Shown: positions 41,201 through 53,315 of the stretch, piece by piece | Numbering within the stretch: position 1 is the stretch's first letter | How the letters are laid out: every line of letters starts with the position of its first letter | Source of the DNA: Crossaster papposus | Taxonomy: Eukaryota > Echinodermata > Asteroidea > Velatida > Solasteridae | Reading direction: 5' to 3' | Assembly (NCBI GenBank): GCA_037893245.1 | Contig: JBAIAA010000698.1 | Location: forward strand, 62,001 to 126,000 | DNA: 64,000 bases | Translations under genes and position numbers: made by a program | Notes under the pieces: generated by a model | Told to the model about the DNA's origin: nothing | Seen by the model: the letters and a program-made list of their open reading frames with translations, nothing else | Database searches by the model: none

Positions 41201-43350
41201 GAAATATGTAAAGGGAAAGAAGTGTGCATAAGAAATATGTAAAGGGAAAGAAGTGTGCATAAGAAATATGTAAAGGGAAAGAAGTGTGCATAAGAAATAT
41301 GTAAAGGGAAAGAAGTGTGCATAAGAAATATGTAAAGGGAAAGAAGTGTGCATAAGAAATATGTAAAGGGAAAGAAGTGTGCATAAGAAATATGTAAAGG
41401 GAAAGAAGTGTGCATAAGAAATATGTAAAGGGAAAGAAGTGTGCATAAGAAATATGTAAAGGGAAAGAAGTGTGCATAAGAAATATGTAAAGGGAAAGAA
41501 GTGTGCATAAGAAATATGTAAAGGGAAAGAAGTGTGCATAAGAAATATGTAAAGGGAAAGAAGTGTGCATAAGAAATATGTAAAGGGAAAGAAGTGTGCA
41601 TAAGAAATATGTAAAGGGAAAGAAGTGTGCATAAGAAATATGTAAAGGGAAAGAAGTGTGCATAAGAAATATGTAAAGGGAAAGAAGTGTGCATAAGAAA
41701 TATGTAAAGGGAAAGAAGTGTGCATAAGAAATATGTAAAGGGAAAGAAGTGTGCATAAGAAATATGTAAAGGGAAAGAAGTGTGCATAAGAAATATGTAA
41801 AGGGAAAGAAGTGTGCATAAGAAATATGTAAAGGGAAAGAAGTGTGCATAAGAAATATGTAAAGGGAAAGAAGTGTGCATAAGAAATATGTAAAGGGAAA
41901 GAAGTGTGCATAAGAAATATGTAAAGGGAAAGAAGTGTGCATAAGAAATATGTAAAGGGAAAGAAGTGTGCATAAGAAATATGTAAAGGGAAAGAAGTGT
42001 GCATAAGAAATATGTAAAGGGAAAGAAGTGTGCATAAGAAATATGTAAAGGGAAAGAAGTGTGCATAAGAAATATGTAAAGGGAAAGAAGTGTGCATAAG
42101 AAATATGTAAAGGGAAAGAAGTGTGCATAAGAAATATGTAAAGGGAAAGAAGTGTGCATAAGAAATATGTAAAGGGAAAGAAGTGTGCATAAGAAATATG
42201 TAAAGGGAAAGAAGTGTGCATAAGAAATATGTAAAGGGAAAGAAGTGTGCATAAGAAATATGTAAAGGGAAAGAAGTGTGCATAAGAAATATGTAAAGGG
42301 AAAGAAGTGTGCATAAGAAATATGTAAAGGGAAAGAAGTGTGCATAAGAAATATGTAAAGGGAAAGAAGTGTGCATAAGAAATATGTAAAGGGAAAGAAG
42401 TGTGCATAAGAAATATGTAAAGGGAAAGAAGTGTGCATAAGAAATATGTAAAGGGAAAGAAGTGTGCATAAGAAATATGTAAAGGGAAAGAAGTGTGCAT
42501 AAGAAATATGTAAAGGGAAAGAAGTGTGCATAAGAAATATGTAAAGGGAAAGAAGTGTGCATAAGAAATATGTAAAGGGAAAGAAGTGTGCATAAGAAAT
42601 ATGTAAAGGGAAAGAAGTGTGCATAAGAAATATGTAAAGGGAAAGAAGTGTGCATAAGAAATATGTAAAGGGAAAGAAGTGTGCATAAGAAATATGTAAA
42701 GGGAAAGAAGTGTGCATAAGAAATATGTAAAGGGAAAGAAGTGTGCATAAGAAATATGTAAAGGGAAAGAAGTGTGCATAAGAAATATGTAAAGGGAAAG
42801 AAGTGTGCATAAGAAATATGTAAAGGGAAAGAAGTGTGCATAAGAAATATGTAAAGGGAAAGAAGTGTGCATAAGAAATATGTAAAGGGAAAGAAGTGTG
42901 CATAAGAAATATGTAAAGGGAAAGAAGTGTGCATAAGAAATATGTAAAGGGAAAGAAGTGTGCATAAGAAATATGTAAAGGGAAAGAAGTGTGCATAAGA
43001 AATATGTAAAGGGAAAGAAGTGTGCATAAGAAATATGTAAAGGGAAAGAAGTGTGCATAAGAAATATGTAAAGGGAAAGAAGTGTGCATAAGAAATATGT
43101 AAAGGGAAAGAAGTGTGCATAAGAAATATGTAAAGGGAAAGAAGTGTGCATAAGAAATATGTAAAGGGAAAGAAGTGTGCATAAGAAATATGTAAAGGGA
43201 AAGAAGTGTGCATAAGAAATATGTAAAGGGAAAGAAGTGTGCATAAGAAATATGTAAAGGGAAAGAAGTGTGCATAAGAAATATGTAAAGGGAAAGAAGT
43301 GTGCATAAGAAATATGTAAAGGGAAAGAAGTGTGCATAAGAAATATGTAA

Positions 43351-43387
43351 AGGGAAAGAAGTGTGCATAAGAAATAGAAATATGTAA
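43351..43387. repeat. 37-bp satellite unit with a 6-bp duplication
   Basis: AGAAAT is duplicated in tandem, giving CATAAGAAATAGAAATATG. This is consistent with local slippage. The flanks are perfect. Confidence 0.9.
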
Positions 43388-46239
43388 AGGGAAAGAAGTG
43401 TGCATAAGAAATATGTAAAGGGAAAGAAGTGTGCATAAGAAATATGTAAAGGGAAAGAAGTGTGCATAAGAAATATGTAAAGGGAAAGAAGTGTGCATAA
43501 GAAATATGTAAAGGGAAAGAAGTGTGCATAAGAAATATGTAAAGGGAAAGAAGTGTGCATAAGAAATATGTAAAGGGAAAGAAGTGTGCATAAGAAATAT
43601 GTAAAGGGAAAGAAGTGTGCATAAGAAATATGTAAAGGGAAAGAAGTGTGCATAAGAAATATGTAAAGGGAAAGAAGTGTGCATAAGAAATATGTAAAGG
43701 GAAAGAAGTGTGCATAAGAAATATGTAAAGGGAAAGAAGTGTGCATAAGAAATATGTAAAGGGAAAGAAGTGTGCATAAGAAATATGTAAAGGGAAAGAA
43801 GTGTGCATAAGAAATATGTAAAGGGAAAGAAGTGTGCATAAGAAATATGTAAAGGGAAAGAAGTGTGCATAAGAAATATGTAAAGGGAAAGAAGTGTGCA
43901 TAAGAAATATGTAAAGGGAAAGAAGTGTGCATAAGAAATATGTAAAGGGAAAGAAGTGTGCATAAGAAATATGTAAAGGGAAAGAAGTGTGCATAAGAAA
44001 TATGTAAAGGGAAAGAAGTGTGCATAAGAAATATGTAAAGGGAAAGAAGTGTGCATAAGAAATATGTAAAGGGAAAGAAGTGTGCATAAGAAATATGTAA
44101 AGGGAAAGAAGTGTGCATAAGAAATATGTAAAGGGAAAGAAGTGTGCATAAGAAATATGTAAAGGGAAAGAAGTGTGCATAAGAAATATGTAAAGGGAAA
44201 GAAGTGTGCATAAGAAATATGTAAAGGGAAAGAAGTGTGCATAAGAAATATGTAAAGGGAAAGAAGTGTGCATAAGAAATATGTAAAGGGAAAGAAGTGT
44301 GCATAAGAAATATGTAAAGGGAAAGAAGTGTGCATAAGAAATATGTAAAGGGAAAGAAGTGTGCATAAGAAATATGTAAAGGGAAAGAAGTGTGCATAAG
44401 AAATATGTAAAGGGAAAGAAGTGTGCATAAGAAATATGTAAAGGGAAAGAAGTGTGCATAAGAAATATGTAAAGGGAAAGAAGTGTGCATAAGAAATATG
44501 TAAAGGGAAAGAAGTGTGCATAAGAAATATGTAAAGGGAAAGAAGTGTGCATAAGAAATATGTAAAGGGAAAGAAGTGTGCATAAGAAATATGTAAAGGG
44601 AAAGAAGTGTGCATAAGAAATATGTAAAGGGAAAGAAGTGTGCATAAGAAATATGTAAAGGGAAAGAAGTGTGCATAAGAAATATGTAAAGGGAAAGAAG
44701 TGTGCATAAGAAATATGTAAAGGGAAAGAAGTGTGCATAAGAAATATGTAAAGGGAAAGAAGTGTGCATAAGAAATATGTAAAGGGAAAGAAGTGTGCAT
44801 AAGAAATATGTAAAGGGAAAGAAGTGTGCATAAGAAATATGTAAAGGGAAAGAAGTGTGCATAAGAAATATGTAAAGGGAAAGAAGTGTGCATAAGAAAT
44901 ATGTAAAGGGAAAGAAGTGTGCATAAGAAATATGTAAAGGGAAAGAAGTGTGCATAAGAAATATGTAAAGGGAAAGAAGTGTGCATAAGAAATATGTAAA
45001 GGGAAAGAAGTGTGCATAAGAAATATGTAAAGGGAAAGAAGTGTGCATAAGAAATATGTAAAGGGAAAGAAGTGTGCATAAGAAATATGTAAAGGGAAAG
45101 AAGTGTGCATAAGAAATATGTAAAGGGAAAGAAGTGTGCATAAGAAATATGTAAAGGGAAAGAAGTGTGCATAAGAAATATGTAAAGGGAAAGAAGTGTG
45201 CATAAGAAATATGTAAAGGGAAAGAAGTGTGCATAAGAAATATGTAAAGGGAAAGAAGTGTGCATAAGAAATATGTAAAGGGAAAGAAGTGTGCATAAGA
45301 AATATGTAAAGGGAAAGAAGTGTGCATAAGAAATATGTAAAGGGAAAGAAGTGTGCATAAGAAATATGTAAAGGGAAAGAAGTGTGCATAAGAAATATGT
45401 AAAGGGAAAGAAGTGTGCATAAGAAATATGTAAAGGGAAAGAAGTGTGCATAAGAAATATGTAAAGGGAAAGAAGTGTGCATAAGAAATATGTAAAGGGA
45501 AAGAAGTGTGCATAAGAAATATGTAAAGGGAAAGAAGTGTGCATAAGAAATATGTAAAGGGAAAGAAGTGTGCATAAGAAATATGTAAAGGGAAAGAAGT
45601 GTGCATAAGAAATATGTAAAGGGAAAGAAGTGTGCATAAGAAATATGTAAAGGGAAAGAAGTGTGCATAAGAAATATGTAAAGGGAAAGAAGTGTGCATA
45701 AGAAATATGTAAAGGGAAAGAAGTGTGCATAAGAAATATGTAAAGGGAAAGAAGTGTGCATAAGAAATATGTAAAGGGAAAGAAGTGTGCATAAGAAATA
45801 TGTAAAGGGAAAGAAGTGTGCATAAGAAATATGTAAAGGGAAAGAAGTGTGCATAAGAAATATGTAAAGGGAAAGAAGTGTGCATAAGAAATATGTAAAG
45901 GGAAAGAAGTGTGCATAAGAAATATGTAAAGGGAAAGAAGTGTGCATAAGAAATATGTAAAGGGAAAGAAGTGTGCATAAGAAATATGTAAAGGGAAAGA
46001 AGTGTGCATAAGAAATATGTAAAGGGAAAGAAGTGTGCATAAGAAATATGTAAAGGGAAAGAAGTGTGCATAAGAAATATGTAAAGGGAAAGAAGTGTGC
46101 ATAAGAAATATGTAAAGGGAAAGAAGTGTGCATAAGAAATATGTAAAGGGAAAGAAGTGTGCATAAGAAATATGTAAAGGGAAAGAAGTGTGCATAAGAA
46201 ATATGTAAAGGGAAAGAAGTGTGCATAAGAAATATGTAA

Positions 46240-46295
46240 AGGGAAAGAAGTGTGCATAAGAAATAAAGAAAGATGTGCAAAAGCGAAATATGTAA
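46240..46295. repeat. Degenerate satellite unit
   Basis: Two intact unit starts are 56 bp apart rather than 62. The second unit, at about 46265-46295, is scrambled (AAAGAAAGATGTGCAAAAGC). It still aligns to the purine block and GTGC core, with deletions and an A-to-C change near the end. It looks like an old decayed unit inside otherwise perfect surroundings. Confidence 0.8.
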
Positions 46296-46698
46296 AGGGA
46301 AAGAAGTGTGCATAAGAAATATGTAAAGGGAAAGAAGTGTGCATAAGAAATATGTAAAGGGAAAGAAGTGTGCATAAGAAATATGTAAAGGGAAAGAAGT
46401 GTGCATAAGAAATATGTAAAGGGAAAGAAGTGTGCATAAGAAATATGTAAAGGGAAAGAAGTGTGCATAAGAAATATGTAAAGGGAAAGAAGTGTGCATA
46501 AGAAATATGTAAAGGGAAAGAAGTGTGCATAAGAAATATGTAAAGGGAAAGAAGTGTGCATAAGAAATATGTAAAGGGAAAGAAGTGTGCATAAGAAATA
46601 TGTAAAGGGAAAGAAGTGTGCATAAGAAATATGTAAAGGGAAAGAAGTGTGCATAAGAAATATGTAAAGGGAAAGAAGTGTGCATAAGAAATATGTAA

Positions 46699-46822
46699 AG
46701 GGAAAGAAGTGTGCATAAGAAATATGTAAAGAAGAAGTGTGCATAAGAAATATGTAAAGGGAAAGAAGTGTGCATAAGAAATATGTAAGAAGGTGAAAGA
46801 AGTGTGCATAAGAAATATGTAA
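46699..46822. repeat. Pair of lesions: 3-bp loss and 3-bp gain in nearby units
   Basis: At about 46727-46736 the head reads GTAAAGAAGAAG, 3 bp shorter than consensus. At about 46786-46803 it reads GTAAGAAGGTGAAAGAAG, 3 bp longer. The two cancel, so the phase is restored by 46823. The second shares GTAAGAAGGT with the lesion at about 27404. Confidence 0.8.
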
Positions 46823-49800
46823 AGGGAAAGAAGTGTGCATAAGAAATATGTAAAGGGAAAGAAGTGTGCATAAGAAATATGTAAAGGGAAAGAAGTGTGC
46901 ATAAGAAATATGTAAAGGGAAAGAAGTGTGCATAAGAAATATGTAAAGGGAAAGAAGTGTGCATAAGAAATATGTAAAGGGAAAGAAGTGTGCATAAGAA
47001 ATATGTAAAGGGAAAGAAGTGTGCATAAGAAATATGTAAAGGGAAAGAAGTGTGCATAAGAAATATGTAAAGGGAAAGAAGTGTGCATAAGAAATATGTA
47101 AAGGGAAAGAAGTGTGCATAAGAAATATGTAAAGGGAAAGAAGTGTGCATAAGAAATATGTAAAGGGAAAGAAGTGTGCATAAGAAATATGTAAAGGGAA
47201 AGAAGTGTGCATAAGAAATATGTAAAGGGAAAGAAGTGTGCATAAGAAATATGTAAAGGGAAAGAAGTGTGCATAAGAAATATGTAAAGGGAAAGAAGTG
47301 TGCATAAGAAATATGTAAAGGGAAAGAAGTGTGCATAAGAAATATGTAAAGGGAAAGAAGTGTGCATAAGAAATATGTAAAGGGAAAGAAGTGTGCATAA
47401 GAAATATGTAAAGGGAAAGAAGTGTGCATAAGAAATATGTAAAGGGAAAGAAGTGTGCATAAGAAATATGTAAAGGGAAAGAAGTGTGCATAAGAAATAT
47501 GTAAAGGGAAAGAAGTGTGCATAAGAAATATGTAAAGGGAAAGAAGTGTGCATAAGAAATATGTAAAGGGAAAGAAGTGTGCATAAGAAATATGTAAAGG
47601 GAAAGAAGTGTGCATAAGAAATATGTAAAGGGAAAGAAGTGTGCATAAGAAATATGTAAAGGGAAAGAAGTGTGCATAAGAAATATGTAAAGGGAAAGAA
47701 GTGTGCATAAGAAATATGTAAAGGGAAAGAAGTGTGCATAAGAAATATGTAAAGGGAAAGAAGTGTGCATAAGAAATATGTAAAGGGAAAGAAGTGTGCA
47801 TAAGAAATATGTAAAGGGAAAGAAGTGTGCATAAGAAATATGTAAAGGGAAAGAAGTGTGCATAAGAAATATGTAAAGGGAAAGAAGTGTGCATAAGAAA
47901 TATGTAAAGGGAAAGAAGTGTGCATAAGAAATATGTAAAGGGAAAGAAGTGTGCATAAGAAATATGTAAAGGGAAAGAAGTGTGCATAAGAAATATGTAA
48001 AGGGAAAGAAGTGTGCATAAGAAATATGTAAAGGGAAAGAAGTGTGCATAAGAAATATGTAAAGGGAAAGAAGTGTGCATAAGAAATATGTAAAGGGAAA
48101 GAAGTGTGCATAAGAAATATGTAAAGGGAAAGAAGTGTGCATAAGAAATATGTAAAGGGAAAGAAGTGTGCATAAGAAATATGTAAAGGGAAAGAAGTGT
48201 GCATAAGAAATATGTAAAGGGAAAGAAGTGTGCATAAGAAATATGTAAAGGGAAAGAAGTGTGCATAAGAAATATGTAAAGGGAAAGAAGTGTGCATAAG
48301 AAATATGTAAAGGGAAAGAAGTGTGCATAAGAAATATGTAAAGGGAAAGAAGTGTGCATAAGAAATATGTAAAGGGAAAGAAGTGTGCATAAGAAATATG
48401 TAAAGGGAAAGAAGTGTGCATAAGAAATATGTAAAGGGAAAGAAGTGTGCATAAGAAATATGTAAAGGGAAAGAAGTGTGCATAAGAAATATGTAAAGGG
48501 AAAGAAGTGTGCATAAGAAATATGTAAAGGGAAAGAAGTGTGCATAAGAAATATGTAAAGGGAAAGAAGTGTGCATAAGAAATATGTAAAGGGAAAGAAG
48601 TGTGCATAAGAAATATGTAAAGGGAAAGAAGTGTGCATAAGAAATATGTAAAGGGAAAGAAGTGTGCATAAGAAATATGTAAAGGGAAAGAAGTGTGCAT
48701 AAGAAATATGTAAAGGGAAAGAAGTGTGCATAAGAAATATGTAAAGGGAAAGAAGTGTGCATAAGAAATATGTAAAGGGAAAGAAGTGTGCATAAGAAAT
48801 ATGTAAAGGGAAAGAAGTGTGCATAAGAAATATGTAAAGGGAAAAAAGTGTGCATAAGAAATATGTAAAGGGAAAGAAGTGTGCATAAGAAATATGTAAA
48901 GGGAAAGAAGTGTGCATAAGAAATATGTAAAGGGAAAGAAGTGTGCATAAGAAATATGTAAAGGGAAAGAAGTGTGCATAAGAAATATGTAAAGGGAAAG
49001 AAGTGTGCATAAGAAATATGTAAAGGGAAAGAAGTGTGCATAAGAAATATGTAAAGGGAAAAAAGTGTGCATAAGAAATATGTAAAGGGAAAGAAGTGTG
49101 CATAAGAAATATGTAAAGGGAAAGAAGTGTGCATAAGAAATATGTAAAGGGAAAGAAGTGTGCATAAGAAATATGTAAAGGGAAAGAAGTGTGCATAAGA
49201 AATATGTAAAGGGAAAGAAGTGTGCATAAGAAATATGTAAAGGGAAAGAAGTGTGCATAAGAAATATGTAAAGGGAAAGAAGTGTGCATAAGAAATATGT
49301 AAAGGGAAAAAAGTGTGCATAAGAAATATGTAAAGGGAAAGAAGTGTGCATAAGAAATATGTAAAGGGAAAGAAGTGTGCATAAGAAATATGTAAAGGGA
49401 AAGAAGTGTGCATAAGAAATATGTAAAGGGAAAGAAGTGTGCATAAGAAATATGTAAAGGGAAAGAGGTGTGCATAAGAAATATGTAAAGGGAAAGAAGT
49501 GTGCATAAGAAATATGTAAAGGGAAAGAAGTGTGCATAAGAAATATGTAAAGGGAAAGAAGTGTGCATAAGAAATATGTAAAGGGAAAGAAGTGTGCATA
49601 AGAAATATGTAAAGGGAAAGAAGTGTGCATAAGAAATATGTAAAGGGAAAGAAGTGTGCATAAGAAATATGTAAAGGGAAAGAAGTGTGCATAAGAAATA
49701 TGTAAAGGGAAAGAAGTGTGCATAAGAAATATGTAAAGGGAAAGAAGTGTGCATAAGAAATATGTAAAGGGAAAGAAGTGTGCATAAGAAATATGTAAAG

Positions 49801-50257
49801 GGAAAGAAGTGTGCATAAGAAATATGTAAAGGGAAAGAAGTGTGCATAAGAAATATGTAAAGGGAAAGAAGTGTGCATAATAAATATGTAAAGGGAAAGA
49901 AGTGTGCATAAGAAATATGTAAAGGGAAAGAAGTGTGCATAAGAAATATGTAAAGGGAAAGAAGTGTGCATAAGAAATATGTAAAGGGAAAGAAGTGTGC
50001 ATAAGAAATATGTAAAGGGAAAGAAGTGTGCATAAGAAATATGTAAAGGGAAAGAAGTGTGCATAAGAAATATGTAAAGGGAAAGAAGTGTGCATAAGAA
50101 ATATGTAAAGGGAAAGAAGTGTGCATAAGAAATATGTAAAGGGAAAGAAGTGTGCATAAGAAATATGTAAAGGGAAAGAAGTTTGCATAATAAATATGTA
50201 AAGGGAAAGAAGTGTGCATAAGAAATATGTAAAGGGAAAGAAGTGTGCATAAGAAAT

Positions 50258-50293
50258 AAACACATGATGTGGAAACAAGCCCTCGAGTTAAAT
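50258..50293 (+). repeat. 36-bp insert, first member of doublet D1
   Basis: Starts AAACACATGATG and carries CTCGAG at 50282-50287, then TTAAAT. It sits between GAAAT and ATGTAAAG, so AAAT lies on both sides of a 32-bp segment. The GTGGAAAC allele lacks the CG found in the second-member type. The TTA after CTCGAG is a - strand stop. Confidence 0.9.
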
Positions 50294-50386
50294 ATGTAAA
50301 GGGAAAGAAGTGTGCATAAGACATATGTAAAGGGAAAGAAGTGTGCATAAGAAATATGTAAAGGGAAAGAAGTGTGCATAAGAAAT

Positions 50387-50422
50387 AAACACATGATGTC
50401 GGGACAAGCCCTCGAGTTAAAT
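50387..50422 (+). repeat. 36-bp insert, second member of doublet D1
   Basis: Carries the TGTCGGGAC allele and CTCGAG at 50411-50416. The TTA at 50417-50419 terminates a 1,241-codon - strand open frame. Followed by the GACATATG-marked unit, as is the first member. Confidence 0.9.
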
Positions 50423-51245
50423 ATGTAAAGGGAAAGAAGTGTGCATAAGACATATGTAAAGGGAAAGAAGTGTGCATAAGAAATATGTAAAGGGAAAGAA
50501 GTGTGCATAAGAAATATGTAAAGGGAAAGAAGTGTGCATAAGAAATATGTAAAGGGAAAAAAGTGTGCATAAGAAATATGTAAAGGGAAAGAAGTGTGCA
50601 TAAGAAATATGTAAAGGGAAAGAAGTGTGCATAAGAAATATGTAAAGGGAAAGAAGTGTGCATAAGAAATATGTAAAGGGAAAGAAGTGTGCATAAGAAA
50701 TATGTAAAGGGAAAGAAGTGTGCATAAGAAATATGTAAAGGGAAAGAAGTGTGCATAAGAAATATGTAAAGGGAAAGAAGTGTGCATAAGAAATATGTAA
50801 AGGGAAAAAAGTGTGCATAAGAAATATGTAAAGGGAAAGAAGTGTGCATAAGAAATATGTAAAGGGAAAGAAGTGTGCATAAGAAATATGTAAAGGGAAA
50901 GAAGTGTGCATAAGAAATATGTAAAGGGAAAGAAGTGTGCATAAGAAATATGTAAAGGGAAAGAGGTGTGCATAAGAAATATGTAAAGGGAAAGAAGTGT
51001 GCATAAGAAATATGTAAAGGGAAAGAAGTGTGCATACGAAATATGTAAAGGGAAAGAAGTGTGCATAAGAAATATGTAAAGGGAAAGAAGTGTGCATAAG
51101 AAATATGTAAAGGGAAAGAAGTGTGCATAAGAAATATGTAAAGGGAAAGAAGTGTGCATAAGAAATATGTAAAGGGAAAGAAGTGTGCATAAGAAATATG
51201 TAAAGGGAAAGAAGTGTGCATAAGAAATATGTAAAGGGAAAGAAG

Positions 51246-52827
51246 AGTGCATAAGAAATATGTAAAGGGAAAGAAGTGTGCATAAGAAATATGTAAAGGG
51301 AAAGAAGTGTGCATAAGAAATATGTAAAGGGAAAGAAGTGTGCATAAGAAATATGTAAAGGGAAAGAAGTGTGCATAAGAAATATGTAAAGGGAAAGAAG
51401 TGTGCATAAGAAATATGTAAAGGGAAAGAAGTGTGCATAAGAAATATGTAAAGGGAAAGAAGTGTGCATAAGAAATATGTAAAGGGAAAGAAGTGTGCAT
51501 AAGAAATATGTAAAGGGAAAGAAGTGTGCATAAGAAATATGTAAAGGGAAAGAAGAGTGCATAAGAAATATGTAAAGGGAAAGAAGTGTGCATAAGAAAT
51601 ATGTAAAGGGAAAGAAGTGTGCATAAGAAATATGTAAAGGGAAAGAAGTGTGCATAAGAAATATGTAAAGGGAAAGAAGTGTGCATAAGAAATATGTAAA
51701 GGGAAAAAAGTGTGCATAAGAAATATGTAAAGGGAAAGAAGTGTGCATAAGAAATATGTAAAGGGAAAGAAGTGTGCATAAGAAATATGTAAAGGGAAAG
51801 AAGTGTGCATAAGAAATATGTAAAGGGAAAGAAGTGTGCATAAGAAATATGTAAAGGGAAAGAAGTGTGCATAAGAAATATGTAAAGGGAAAGAAGAGTG
51901 CATAAGAAATATGTAAAGGGAAAGAAGTGTGCATAAGAAATATGTAAAGGGAAAGAAGTGTGCATAAGAAATATGTAAAGGGAAAGAAGTGTGCATAAGA
52001 AATATGTAAAGGGAAAGAAGTGTGCATAAGAAATATGTAAAGGGAAAGAAGTGTGCATAAGAAATATGTAAAGGGAAAGAAGTGTGCATAAGAAATATGT
52101 AAAGGGAAAGAAGTGTGCATAAGAAATATGTAAAGGGAAAGAAGTGTGCATAAGAAATATGTAAAGGGAAAGAAGTGTGCATAAGAAATATGTAAAGGGA
52201 AAGAAGAGTGCATAAGAAATATGTAAAGGGAAAGAAGTGTGCATAAGAAATATGTAAAGGGAAAGAAGTGTGCATAAGAAATATGTAAAGGGAAAGAAGT
52301 GTGCATAAGAAATATGTAAAGGGAAAAAAGTGTGCATAAGAAATATGTAAAGGGAAAAAAGTGTGCATAAGAAATATGTAAAGGGAAAGAGGTGTGCATA
52401 AGAAATATGTAAAGGGAAAGAAGTGTGCATAAGAAATATGTAAAGGGAAAGAAGTGTGCATACGAAATATGTAAAGGGAAAGAAGTGTGCATAAGAAATA
52501 TGTAAAGGGAAAGAAGTGTGCATAAGAAATATGTAAAGGGAAAGAAGTGTGCATAAGAAATATGTAAAGGGAAAGAAGTGTGCATAAGAAATATGTAAAG
52601 GGAAAGAAGTGTGCATAAGAAATATGTAAAGGGAAAGAAGTGTGCATAAGAAATATGTAAAGGGAAAGAAGTGTGCATAAGAAATATGTAAAGGGAAAGA
52701 AGTGTGCATAAGAAATATGTAAAGGGAAAGAAGTGTGCATAAGAAATATGTAAAGGGAAAGAAGTGTGCATAAGAAATATGTAAAGGGAAAGAAGTGTGC
52801 ATAAGAAATATGTAAAGGGAAAGAAGA
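51246..52827. repeat. Local 10/11-unit higher-order repeat marked by AGAGTGC
   Basis: A T-to-A change giving GAAGAGTGC occurs at 51246, 51556, 51897, 52207 and 52827. The spacings are 310, 341, 310 and 620 bp, that is 10, 11, 10 and 20 units. Regular recurrence of one derived base shows that a block of about ten units was itself duplicated in tandem here, with one unit gained and one marker lost. Confidence 0.8.
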
Positions 52828-53150
52828 GTGCATAAGAAATATGTAAAGGGAAAGAAGTGTGCATAAGAAATATGTAAAGGGAAAGAAGTGTGCATAAGAA
52901 ATATGTAAAGGGAAAGAAGTGTGCATAAGAAATATGTAAAGGGAAAGAAGTGTGCATAAGAAATATGTAAAGGGAAAGAAGTGTGCATAAGAAATATGTA
53001 AAGGGAAAGAAGTGTGCATAAGAAATATGTAAAGGGAAAGAAGTGTGCATAAGAAATATGTAAAGGGAAAGAAGTTTGCATAATAAATATGTAAAGGGAA
53101 AGAAGTGTGCATAAGAAATATGTAAAGGGAAAGAAGTGTGCATAAGAATT

Positions 53151-53186
53151 AAACACATGATGTGGGAACAAGCCCTCGAGTTAAAT
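53151..53186 (+). repeat. 36-bp insert, first member of doublet D2
   Basis: GTGGGAAC allele with CTCGAG at 53175-53180. The base before it is changed (GAATT instead of GAAAT), which creates an extra TTA at 53149-53151 and ends a - strand open frame there. Confidence 0.9.
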
Positions 53187-53279
53187 ATGTAAAGGGAAAG
53201 AAGTGTGCATAAGACATATGTAAAGGGAAAGAAGTGTGCATAAGAAATATGTAAAGGGAAAGAAGTGTGCATAAGAAAT

Positions 53280-53315
53280 AAACACATGATGTCGGGACAA
53301 GCCCTCGAGTTAAAT
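53280..53315 (+). repeat. 36-bp insert, second member of doublet D2
   Basis: GTCGGGAC allele with CTCGAG at 53304-53309. The TTA at 53310 is a - strand stop. The next units carry GACATATG, AAATGG and GTGAATAAG. Confidence 0.9.

Larger units (their letters stand above)
7445..48840. repeat. Highly homogeneous array core
   Basis: About 41 kb of essentially identical units. Uninterrupted runs include 7445-11877 (143 units), 12848-23325 (338), 27444-38200 (347), 38267-43350 (164) and 43388-46239 (92). The only breaks are the short lesions and single insert listed separately. I saw no substitutions inside the runs. Such identity implies very recent amplification or continuous homogenisation, or else a consensus forced to uniformity during assembly; sequence alone cannot separate these. 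Confidence 0.85.
50183..50560. repeat. Doublet higher-order block D1
   Basis: The block has an ordered set of markers: GTTTGC at 50183; insert one at 50258-50293; GACATATG at about 50320; three normal-length units; insert two at 50387-50422, 129 bp after the first; a second GACATATG; and GGGAAAAAAG at 50560. The same order and spacing recur in three more blocks. Insert one carries GATGTGGAAAC, while the later blocks read GATGTGGGAAC. Confidence 0.9.

Noticed and set aside
50258..50293. Cloning-site or adaptor contamination, because of CTCGAG (XhoI)
   Set aside because: The insert recurs 14 times with allelic variation and shared flanking variants, which shows long evolution inside the array rather than a vector or linker.
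3955..53112. A 16,385-residue - strand protein gene
   Set aside because: The frame exists only because the 31-bp unit lacks TTA, CTA and TCA. All three - strand frames are equally open, indels do not matter, and there is no start context, codon bias or non-repeat domain.
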